From: an uncultured Thermogutta sp.
GTDB lineage: Bacteria > Planctomycetota > Planctomycetia > Pirellulales > Thermoguttaceae
Reading direction: 5' to 3'
Assembly (NCBI GenBank): GCA_937128505.1
Contig: CAKZMM010000102.1
Location: 1-64,000, forward strand
DNA: 64,000 nt
In this document: positions 1 to 6,868 of the stretch, in pieces
How positions within the stretch are numbered: position 1 is the first letter of the stretch
Layout of the letters: every line of letters begins with the position of its first letter
Made by a program: the position numbers and the translations under genes
The notes under the pieces: generated by a model
What the model was told of the DNA's origin: nothing
Database searches by the model: none
What the model saw: the letters and a program-made list of their open reading frames with translations, nothing else

Positions 1-18
1 TTTTCGCCGGGATAGTTG

Positions 19-168
19 GGATCATCCCTGCGTGTGCAGGGAGAACTGATGTTTCGCTGGTTGTCAAGTCTGTTCACAAGGATCATCCCTGCGTGTGCAG
101 GGAGAACGTCTTCGTCGTCTCAGTCGTCATCGCCAGCCGCGGATCATCCCTGCGTGTGCAGGGAGAAC
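19..168 (-). CRISPR. Type I-E CRISPR array (leader-proximal end)
   Basis: Three identical 28-nt repeats lie at 19-46, 80-107 and 141-168, separated by two 33-nt unique spacers (47-79, 108-140). Read on the minus strand, the repeat begins GTTCTCCCTGCACACG and ends CAGGGATGATCC, a typical I-E repeat with a CCCTGC/GCAGGG hairpin stem. Positions 1-18 are part of a further spacer, so the array continues beyond the left edge. The orientation matches the cas genes, which place the leader at about 169-233 and the newest spacer at 108-140. Confidence 0.97.
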
Positions 169-233
169 TCCAGCCTAATGAGTCTACTATCCCTCGCTCA
201 CACTATATGTTGTGGCACCTTTCTCTCACCGTG
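169..233 (-). promoter_or_regulatory. Putative CRISPR leader
   Basis: This is the 65-nt stretch between the stop of the RNase H-like gene and the first repeat, on the side expected for a leader. On the minus strand a TTGACA hexamer overlaps the end of the upstream gene (232-237), and an ACATATAGT segment lies near 203-212. The spacing between them is longer than the usual 17 nt, so this promoter reading is weak. The leader may extend into the coding sequence. Confidence 0.5.
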
Positions 234-1025
234 TCAACCCAAAAATCGCCTCACAGCTCCTTCCACATCCGGCAAGGGGGGCAGTTGGCAAGCTAGGCCA
301 ATAGGAAAGGCCGTCACGGAATTTGACCACATTGTGGCCCAAAGTCTTTCCAACACCACGGCATGCCATGCGTTATAACGAAGAAGCGTTCGGAGGGCTT
401 CCTTTTGACCGGCTTGGTGGCGCGCCCACAGTTCTGGTGCTTCGCAGCCCCGGCAGGGGAGGTCCCTCGGCCAAGGAATTCCCAAATGGTCCAGGCACTC
501 AAGGAGCGATCCAGGCAGACCAAGCTTCCGGGCCAAGGCGCCCAAATCGAGGTGCGGCAGCGCAAAAGGCAAGCGAAAATGCCTTCGGAGTCGGGGCAGG
601 TCGAAGCGTCGCCCGTGGAAGCTTACCAGGACTGCTGAGCCCGGCATAGCGCGGGGTAGTTCAGAAAGGTTTAGCCCGCTAACGAAAAAGGTCAATTGGG
701 ATTGGTAATAGAAGGTAACCGCGGTGATGGTGTCGTACGAGCGTAGGCCTGTGGTTTCGATATCGAGATAAAGTGCGTGCTCAGCCAGGATGGGAAAAAG
801 ACGGCTCAGCCAAGCCGGGGAGGCGACTGTCAGGAGCTGTTTTGGGGAAGGATCGGACCGGAGCAATTGCTCCACCTTTTCAATGGCGGCTAAGATTGCC
901 ATGTGCCGGCGAGGGGAGAAATAGGTGTCTCCGGATTGGCGGTAGTCTTCCCAGGTCAGGATGCCTGCTCGCCAAAGCTTTCTTTCGGCCTGTGCAGAGA
1001 GGGCCCCGGGGAGCTGAAAAGTCAT
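234..1025 (-). CDS. RNase H-like (YprB/DEDD-type) nuclease downstream of cas2
   Basis: A 263-aa protein of the RNase H-like superfamily resembling YprB-type DEDD 3'-5' exonucleases. Motif I DIETTG (D88, E90) and motif II in FHGRRFDLPRL (D142) are clear. In the third motif, YNAWHAVVLERL, His221 stands where the family usually has Asp (Y-N-x-x-D). The N-terminal 80 residues are helical. The ATG at 1025 overlaps the cas2 stop (ATGA), which favours it over an ATG at 1055. The gene is the last in the cas operon and ends at the CRISPR leader, so a role in prespacer 3'-end trimming is a reasonable inference. DnaQ-like exonucleases do this in other I-E systems, sometimes fused to Cas2. The changed residue could mean reduced or altered catalysis. 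Confidence 0.8.
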   Translation of the reverse strand: MTFQLPGALSAQAERKLWRAGILTWEDYRQSGDTYFSPRRHMAILAAIEKVEQLLRSDPSPKQLLTVASPAWLSRLFPILAEHALYLDIETTGLRSYDTITAVTFYYQSQLTFFVSGLNLSELPRAMPGSAVLVSFHGRRFDLPRLRRHFRLPFALPHLDLGALARKLGLPGSLLECLDHLGIPWPRDLPCRGCEAPELWARHQAGQKEALRTLLRYNAWHAVVLERLWATMWSNSVTAFPIGLACQLPPLPDVEGAVRRFLG

Positions 1026-1336
1026 GTGGAGTTGTCGCCGGATGTGGTCTGACATGAGGGATCGAATTTTTCGGCAATCAGTTGTAGACCGCAGCGGGTA
1101 ACCAGCTGCCGATCGGGCTCCCCGTGCATTTCAATGGAGAAGCCTTGCGAGGAATTGTCGGCAGTGAGAATTAAGAGGGACATAGTGGGGGCAAGACGTA
1201 GGACGTATTCGGTAAGCATTTGGCGAACGCGCGGATTGAGCGTTCCTACGAACACGTTAGCCCGGGGTTCCAAGAGCCATCTTCTAAGCATTCCGCGGAT
1301 GGCAGGGGGGGTGTCGGCAGCGATGAAGACGGTCAT
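1022..1336 (-). CDS. cas2: CRISPR adaptation protein Cas2 (type I-E)
   Basis: A 104-aa Cas2 of the I-E type. The N-terminus (MTVFIAADTPPAIRG), the RRWLLEPRANVFVGTLNPRVR segment and the later GFSIEMHGEPDRQLV match the family throughout. Cas2 forms the central dimer of the Cas1-Cas2 integrase that inserts new spacers. The ATG at 1336 overlaps the cas1 stop (ATGA). The next gene begins in the same way at 1025, so cas1, cas2 and the nuclease gene are translationally coupled. A longer reading frame to 1585 is only overlap with cas1 and lacks homology. Confidence 0.95.
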   Translation of the reverse strand: MTVFIAADTPPAIRGMLRRWLLEPRANVFVGTLNPRVRQMLTEYVLRLAPTMSLLILTADNSSQGFSIEMHGEPDRQLVTRCGLQLIAEKFDPSCQTTSGDNST

Positions 1337-2166
1337 CCCAAAAGCTCCTTGATATCGTCGGGGATGCGGCGGATGAGGTTTTCGCGCTCGAAATGGAGTT
1401 TGAGGATGGCCAAGACATCGTTTGTGGTGGGCCGAGGATTGACCGAAATCGATTGGAAAGCGGCCGGGAAAGAAGTTGCGTGCTTGTAGAGATCGGCAAT
1501 ATCGAAGACAAATGCGAGGGGATGATCGGCATGGATGAAGCCCAATTGGGGGAGGTATCCTAGAGTGCATACAGCCGCGGTACAAAGAGAATATAAAGCG
1601 GCATTGGCGATCGAGATTGCCTGATTAATTTCGTCAGCAAGCTCCCAGTTTTCGGGGGAGTAACGGCGTCCTTTCCAGGTCACACCGTATTTTAGACCGA
1701 GCTCGCCGTAAAGGTTTCGAACGCGTTGGCCCTCCATACCTCGGAGCTCGTCGAGGGACTTGGCGGAAACATCCACACCGGGAAAGCGGCGTGCGAACAT
1801 TTTACGGGCAATTTCGGTGCGTTTGGTCCGTGAGCTATAACAGGCGACTTGGTGGCGTGCATTGGCGTTATCGTGCGTGGTGGTGACTCCTAGGGCATAA
1901 AAGCGAAGCCCATCGGCCCCCACCCAGCAGACCGAAGTGTTGCATTCGGCACAGGCTTTGATGGCGGCGTGGGTCACCGTGGTGCCGGGACCCAAGAGAA
2001 GGGCACTGACGGTTGCAACCGGAATGGGCAAGATGAGGTAATCGGCCCCAATCCATTTGACGCCGGAATCGTCGACCTCTAAACGTCCGTGTTCGAGGTA
2101 AAGCGGGGTCCAACGCTGACGAAGCGGCGGAAGCGATTCGAGGTCAGGACGTTCAAAAATCGGCAT
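1333..2166 (-). CDS. cas1: CRISPR integrase Cas1 (type I-E)
   Basis: A 277-aa Cas1 of the I-E branch, the catalytic subunit of spacer integration. The metal ligands can be seen as E145 (LRGMEGQR), H212 (GFIHADHP) and D225 (FDIADLYK). Their spacing (67 and 13 residues) equals that of the E. coli triad E141/H208/D221. The ATG at 2166 has GGAG 7 nt upstream; a TTG at 2172 is the alternative. A 197-nt spacer separates it from cas5, the only large gap in the operon, so the adaptation genes may have their own expression control. Confidence 0.96.
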   Translation of the reverse strand: MPIFERPDLESLPPLRQRWTPLYLEHGRLEVDDSGVKWIGADYLILPIPVATVSALLLGPGTTVTHAAIKACAECNTSVCWVGADGLRFYALGVTTTHDNANARHQVACYSSRTKRTEIARKMFARRFPGVDVSAKSLDELRGMEGQRVRNLYGELGLKYGVTWKGRRYSPENWELADEINQAISIANAALYSLCTAAVCTLGYLPQLGFIHADHPLAFVFDIADLYKHATSFPAAFQSISVNPRPTTNDVLAILKLHFERENLIRRIPDDIKELLG

Positions 2167-2235
2167 GGGCAAACTCCATCCCCCGGCAGCAGAAGCCCAA
2201 GCTTTCGTGCTACCGTGAACACAAACCTAGCCCCC

Positions 2236-2301
2236 CGGGACCACCGGAGGCATTCGGCGGCTTAGACCTCGAAAGGTAGCCTCGAAAGCCGGATGGTCCC
2301 G
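2236..2301. promoter_or_regulatory. Inverted repeat in the cas5-cas1 gap
   Basis: CGGGACCACCGG (2236-2247) and CCGGATGGTCCCG (2289-2301) are inverted copies differing by one bulged A, with a 41-nt loop. The pair lies in the only sizeable gap inside the cas operon, between the effector genes and the adaptation genes. No T-run follows on the transcribed strand, so it is not a standard terminator. It could be an attenuator, an RNA processing site or a protein-binding site. Confidence 0.45.
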
Positions 2302-2363
2302 AGGAGTGTGCGAACTTCGGTCAGCTCACCGCCGCGATTGCGCGACCACGAAGGGGGTAAACA

Positions 2364-3071
2364 TTAGGATTCGTCGGTGACCCAATCGTCGAGGATTCGA
2401 CGCGGAATGAACGTCCGGGCGGCGAAATCGACGGGGGTATCCAGGAGCGTATCGGTGCCCTCGCTAAAGGACTGGACCTCGCGAATTGTGCGAAGTGGTC
2501 GATCAGCCATGGGCCGAAACTTCGCGATTTGCCGGCACCGTTCGAGGGCTGCCTCGCGGCTGTCGAAAACTCCGTGACAGATCGGCAAAGCCGGCACACA
2601 GCACTTGCGGCCGAACCAAATCCCCCATCGGGGATTGCACAAGGCATCGTGAACCCTGGCAAGCAGTTCCTCCGGCCCGGAGACGATAACCACGAAGCAG
2701 GCATCGGCCAAATACTCGCGGAAGGTGACTGCCGGCCGCTTTTTCTTGTCTTCAGCCGAAATGGGAATGTGCAGGCTGAAACGCTTTTCATCGTAGCCAT
2801 GACCAACGGTGTGGTAGTCCACCCAACGGCGGTATGAGACCCGGTTTCCCCCCCGATTGAGCTTGGGATAAACCAGAACCTCCAATTTTAGCGGGTTCAA
2901 TTGGTGCAACCCGGCGGTATCACCGCGGTCAATGCCGCAAGCGGCGCAAAACATACCGATCAACGCACTGCGGGTTGGATAGGCAAGCGTATTTCGGCGG
3001 TCGAAGTAACTCTGATAGCTCCAAGCCTGCATCGGAGCATCGAGGATCAGAAGAAGATTTTTCTCACTCAT
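2364..3071 (-). CDS. cas5e: Cascade subunit Cas5e (CasD)
   Basis: A 235-aa Cas5 of the I-E type. The start LLLILDAPMQAWSYQS and the RRNTLAYPTRSALIGMFCAA segment are characteristic: Cas5e proteins open with a ferredoxin-like RAMP fold and a P-T-x-S-x-[IV]-x-G helix. It caps the 5' handle of the crRNA in Cascade. The ATG at 3071 overlaps the end of cas7 by 8 nt and is preceded by a GAAGGGG purine run. A longer frame upstream to 3179 lies inside cas7 and shows no family similarity. Confidence 0.93.
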   Translation of the reverse strand: MSEKNLLLILDAPMQAWSYQSYFDRRNTLAYPTRSALIGMFCAACGIDRGDTAGLHQLNPLKLEVLVYPKLNRGGNRVSYRRWVDYHTVGHGYDEKRFSLHIPISAEDKKKRPAVTFREYLADACFVVIVSGPEELLARVHDALCNPRWGIWFGRKCCVPALPICHGVFDSREAALERCRQIAKFRPMADRPLRTIREVQSFSEGTDTLLDTPVDFAARTFIPRRILDDWVTDES

Positions 3072-4161
3072 GGGCCACCCCTTCAACCAGTTGGCCGATG
3101 AAATCGTCGAGGGAAACAAGCGGCCGAGCCTCCTCGGGTGCGACCGATAGCCACACCTCTGTCCGAATTCTGTCGGCATACGGTTCCTTATAAACCTGCT
3201 TTAGGAGTTCGAAATGCTTTTTCATGGCCTCGTAAGAAGGCTCTAGATAACCGCGACGCGGGGGGACAGGAGCTTCGAAGGCATTGGCTAAGGAAAGAGG
3301 CTGCCCTGTGCGGGCCAAACCGAGGACATAGCCCGGTGGCGTCTGCCCGAACATGGAATTCTTTCGTGCGTTGGGCACAGCAAGAATGGCTGAGCTGAGA
3401 AACATGCGAAGGATATCTTTGAGGGTCTGCTTTTCCAGACCCTCGAGATGCTCGGTGAATAGATCCCAGTTCAGGCCGACATAGCGGTAATAACAGGCAG
3501 TATTGAACTCGAGCACCCCAAGGTGGCCTGCACCCTCGGTTTCCTCACCTTTCAAATCGTCGACGGCCGTGAAATAATCGACATCGTTGGCGACCTCATG
3601 GGTGGAAATCGCATGGCTGAACAAAGCGGCTCCTTCCATGGTGAGGCTAGGGTCATTGGCCACCATTCGGCCGAAGACGGCGATGTCGGCCCTGTCCATC
3701 GGAACTATTTCCTTTTTCTCAAGGTACCTTTTCAGATCGCCAGCCTTCAGCTCGGGCATTTTCCCCTGAGCGATTTGCTGGGCAATGGCCTCGGCAAGGG
3801 TGTCCAGCTCCTTTGGGGAGAAAAATAGAAGAACGGACGTTCTGGTTTCACCACGGGGGGCCTCTTTGCCACCCAATTGCTTGGCGATAGTGCCAGCAGC
3901 CTTCTCGGCATCTTCGGCAGCCACACCGCACCGTTCCAAGCGTTTTTTGAGCTCCTCGGTCAGGAAGCGGGTACGAACGCCACCGAAATGGCTTTTATCC
4001 AGCTCCTTCGCAAACATTCGAACGGCCCGCTTCCAGCATTGGCTGCTTACCCTCGCGCGGGGAACGCCGCCGAAATAGGCGGATTTGGGCGCCCCGACAT
4101 CATCCCGATTCAAACAGGTGACAGGAAACGATTGGAGAACGTGCAATTCAACCAGCCTCAT
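3064..4161 (-). CDS. cas7e: Cascade backbone subunit Cas7e (CasC)
   Basis: A 365-aa Cas7 of the I-E type (CasC/Cse4). The N-terminus MRLVELHVLQSFPVTCLNRD and the following GAPKSAYFGGVPRARVSSQC match the CasC signature (HxLQ...P...NRDD.G.PK...GG..R.R.SSQ..KR). It polymerises along the crRNA as the Cascade backbone. The ATG at 4161 has a strong Shine-Dalgarno sequence, AAAGGAGG, 5 nt upstream. An upstream in-frame start at 4206 lacks one and lies outside the conserved region. Here the gene follows cas6e rather than cse2. Confidence 0.95.
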   Translation of the reverse strand: MRLVELHVLQSFPVTCLNRDDVGAPKSAYFGGVPRARVSSQCWKRAVRMFAKELDKSHFGGVRTRFLTEELKKRLERCGVAAEDAEKAAGTIAKQLGGKEAPRGETRTSVLLFFSPKELDTLAEAIAQQIAQGKMPELKAGDLKRYLEKKEIVPMDRADIAVFGRMVANDPSLTMEGAALFSHAISTHEVANDVDYFTAVDDLKGEETEGAGHLGVLEFNTACYYRYVGLNWDLFTEHLEGLEKQTLKDILRMFLSSAILAVPNARKNSMFGQTPPGYVLGLARTGQPLSLANAFEAPVPPRRGYLEPSYEAMKKHFELLKQVYKEPYADRIRTEVWLSVAPEEARPLVSLDDFIGQLVEGVAHE

Positions 4162-4234
4162 GACAACCTCCTTTTGTAGAAAATCCTTAACTGAAACTTG
4201 ACCCAATTGCTTACCGCTCCGAGATTTTAAGCCC

Positions 4235-4846
4235 CTAGCTCAAGGGGGCTAAAAGAAGCATTCCGAAACCGAACGCCCGGGCACGACCGATGCCGCAAAC
4301 AGCCGCCTCGACAAAACGATGCCGATCCACCACGCGGAGAACACCGCGGAAATCGACCCGAACTTGGATTAACGTCTTTCCCTTTCGACAGAAGGTTTCG
4401 CGAACCGGCGGATCGAAGGAGACCACCTCGATCCGGCAACCGGCTTGCTGGAGTCTTCGCGTAACCCACTGACGTAATTGCACAGGATCGAAAACCCCGG
4501 TGCGGCGTCCATGTTTGCGTCGGTTTCCTTCGGCGTCGCGTACAACGCGCATCTGAGTCGGATTGGCCCGAAGGGAAAACCGATATCGTTCGTGCTGAAA
4601 GAAACTTTCAGCGATGGGTTTGGTATCCCATTGACCCCAAGGTTGTGGCTCAGGAGGTTCGGGCGATAGGATCAATGCCTCGAAGTTATCGCCACGGCGA
4701 TCGACCCGAGTGAGGAAGTTACGCGGTTTTCCGTCCATACCGGGAAATGCATGCCAAAGCGTTTGATGCCAGGCGTAGGCATCGAACAATTTGAGTCGGG
4801 CGGCCTCCAGGGCCTTAAGCCTTATTCGTGTTAGGTACAGCGTCAT
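4235..4846 (-). CDS. cas6e: crRNA-processing endoribonuclease Cas6e (CasE)
   Basis: A 203-aa Cas6e, which cleaves pre-crRNA at the base of the repeat hairpin and stays bound to the 3' end in Cascade. The N-terminus MTLYLTRIRL is the first RAMP strand. Tyr24 and His27 in DAYAWHQ match the catalytic Tyr/His pair known from Thermus Cse3 (Y23/H26). The C-terminal glycine-rich loop is GIGRARAFGFGMLLL. The ATG has AAAGGAG 8 nt upstream, and the gene overlaps the end of cse2 by 32 nt. Its position before cas7 differs from the usual I-E order, where it follows cas5. Confidence 0.94.
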   Translation of the reverse strand: MTLYLTRIRLKALEAARLKLFDAYAWHQTLWHAFPGMDGKPRNFLTRVDRRGDNFEALILSPEPPEPQPWGQWDTKPIAESFFQHERYRFSLRANPTQMRVVRDAEGNRRKHGRRTGVFDPVQLRQWVTRRLQQAGCRIEVVSFDPPVRETFCRKGKTLIQVRVDFRGVLRVVDRHRFVEAAVCGIGRARAFGFGMLLLAPLS

Positions 4847-5360
4847 CGCTAGGCTCCTTTTGCTTCCTCCAGTACTCTGCTGCCCATGAAACCTTGATAC
4901 GATCCGGGTCTTTGTCCCACACTAGGAGATCTTTAAGGAGTTGTCGGTAATTGATGGGGATCCCATGCTGCGACGCCAGGCCAATAATCTGCCGTAAATG
5001 CCGGCAGACCTCGACACTGCGGACACAGGCCAAAAGCCGTCGAAGTCGGCCCTCGAAAGCTTTCTGGGTGTCTTCACCCGGCGAGCCCAAGCTTTGGGCG
5101 ATCCGACGCAAGGTGGTGCCGAGGTTTCCCTCCGCGGTGCACTCAGGATGAAAGGCATAGCAAGCGGCAACCGCGGTGTAGATGGTGCGGGATTTCCGGC
5201 TGGCCAACTCGCACCAGGGCGCTAAGTGCTTCCAAACATAATGCTCGGTGCCCGGGCTGAAGCCGCGGCGCAACTCCGCCATGATGGCACGGTCGTCGCG
5301 GCGACTTTCCAGCCAATCGACAAAAACGTCAAAACGTGAGGTGCGGATCTCCCGGCTCAT
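4815..5360 (-). CDS. cse2: Cascade small subunit Cse2 (CasB)
   Basis: A 181-aa helical small subunit of I-E Cascade; two copies normally bind the displaced DNA strand. Recognisable segments are FVDWLESRRDDRAIMAELRRG near the N-terminus, then LGTTLRRIAQSLG and RLRRLLACVRSVEVCRHLRQ, and finally INYRQLLKDLLVWDKDPDRI and VSWAAEYW, the typical Cse2 ending. The ATG at 5360 overlaps the cse1 stop (ATGA). The downstream neighbour is cas6e rather than cas7. Confidence 0.93.
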   Translation of the reverse strand: MSREIRTSRFDVFVDWLESRRDDRAIMAELRRGFSPGTEHYVWKHLAPWCELASRKSRTIYTAVAACYAFHPECTAEGNLGTTLRRIAQSLGSPGEDTQKAFEGRLRRLLACVRSVEVCRHLRQIIGLASQHGIPINYRQLLKDLLVWDKDPDRIKVSWAAEYWRKQKEPSDDAVPNTNKA

Positions 5361-6868
5361 TGGCGTGCTCCTTGTGGTTGAGCTTTTTTCCACTTCTTCG
5401 AAACCAAAACCGAAAGAACTCTCTGTGCCTTCGCTAGCGCCAAAATCTGACGCGGGGTTTGCGCAAAGCACGATTCACGAAGTGAGCTAAAAGCCGCCTG
5501 ATTGCACACGTTTTCCCATTTGCCTATATCCGATTGATACGAGGCGATATGGATGAGTAGGGGGTACTCTTGGTCCAACTGAGACCAATACCGAAGTTTT
5601 GCATTCCGATTGGGGCCTGCGGACTCGATGTTCAGCTCGCTGCAATAGGCTCGCACGGCATCGCGAAGATTGGCTTGAGTCAGATCGGCATACTCCACCC
5701 CGCGGCTGTATTTCTCTAGGGCACCTTCCACAAAAAGTGCGACCGGAACGGCGAAGACCCACTCGCCAACATCGAGGTATTTGGAACGATCGGCGATAAT
5801 GCCGCCGACCCATAGATCCACCGTTGATTGGGGATCGAGGTCCAGAAACTTGGCATTATAAAGCGTCCACGGTGATCCCAAACGCCCCACCTGCCCCAAC
5901 GCGAGGACAGCCCCCAGATCGCGCCAGGGATGCTTCTCCGGCGTCAAACGTAAATATTGCCAAGTTTCTTTTCCCTTCTTGGTCGCATCCGTGGCCATCA
6001 CCGTGGCCAGCGACTCGATTCCTTCGGGTAATTTCGGGTATTCCACCCCATTGGCCAAGATGCAATGGGTGCAATCTTCTTGGATGAGGATGGCACGCGA
6101 CAGCGGCACCAAGCGGCCGAGGTAACTCCGCGATAGCTTGTGTATAGCCTCGGAGCGGGTGGCCGGCGGGTCAATCTCCCAGACCGGCACGCCGAATTCC
6201 TGCCCCAGCGGATCGAGGTACTTTTCTACGATCTTTTTGGGGACAAGATTGTAGTGAATCGTTTCTGAAAGGTTCTTGCCGCGAAGAATGGTCAGCAGCG
6301 GAGTCCCTTCAGCGCATGGAGCCTGGGTACTGCTACGGTTTGTGCCTGTTGGTTCCGATCCCCACTTCGCCAGGCTGATCAACCCCCCTGCCGAAAAACA
6401 TTGATAAGTCAACAGATTGAGTGCGAGTTGCTTCGGCTCAAGGCGTCGGGGCTTCTCCGGATCCTGATGGTCGAACAAAGTGTGGTTGTTTCCGCTGGCC
6501 AAACGAATATCCAGCTTCGCGCATCGCGTGTCAGCCTTACCTTCTAGGTTCTTGACCTGAAGGAAAGGAAAAGGGCCGAAAAGGTCGAAACGCGGCGCCC
6601 ATTTTTGCAAATAGGCCGACACCTCAGGCTTGATTTTTGCCAGGCACCGGCGCCAATCCTCGTGATCCTCCGGCCCCTGTAAGGCGGCCTGGGTAATACA
6701 CACAAGAAGTCGCATCACGGCGACACGCTCCAGCGGACTGAGCGCCAGATCGCGAATTCGTTCGGCAGACTCGAAAAGCTCCAAAAGTGAGACCTCCCGC
6801 CGCCCAAGACCCGAGTCGGCCTCGGCCAGCACCGGAATCCACGGTTCACTAGTCAAATTGAAGTTCAT
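5357..6868 (-). CDS. cse1: Cascade large subunit Cse1 (CasA)
   Basis: A 503-aa Cse1/CasA, the subunit that recognises the PAM and recruits Cas3. The opening MNFNLTSEPWIPVL and the following LSPLERVAVMRLLVCITQAA match the family, as do the central SAGGLISLAKWGSEPTGTN and the segment LTYQCFSAGG. The length is normal for the family. The ATG at 6868 has AGGAGG 6 nt upstream and overlaps the cas3 end by 20 nt. It is followed by cse2 with an ATGA overlap, which suggests coupled synthesis of the two Cascade subunits. Confidence 0.94.
   Translation of the reverse strand: MNFNLTSEPWIPVLAEADSGLGRREVSLLELFESAERIRDLALSPLERVAVMRLLVCITQAALQGPEDHEDWRRCLAKIKPEVSAYLQKWAPRFDLFGPFPFLQVKNLEGKADTRCAKLDIRLASGNNHTLFDHQDPEKPRRLEPKQLALNLLTYQCFSAGGLISLAKWGSEPTGTNRSSTQAPCAEGTPLLTILRGKNLSETIHYNLVPKKIVEKYLDPLGQEFGVPVWEIDPPATRSEAIHKLSRSYLGRLVPLSRAILIQEDCTHCILANGVEYPKLPEGIESLATVMATDATKKGKETWQYLRLTPEKHPWRDLGAVLALGQVGRLGSPWTLYNAKFLDLDPQSTVDLWVGGIIADRSKYLDVGEWVFAVPVALFVEGALEKYSRGVEYADLTQANLRDAVRAYCSELNIESAGPNRNAKLRYWSQLDQEYPLLIHIASYQSDIGKWENVCNQAAFSSLRESCFAQTPRQILALAKAQRVLSVLVSKKWKKAQPQGARQ

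Noticed and set aside
2321-2806. 161-aa frame over the end of cas5
   Set aside because: Shadow of cas5e in another frame on the same strand, without homology.
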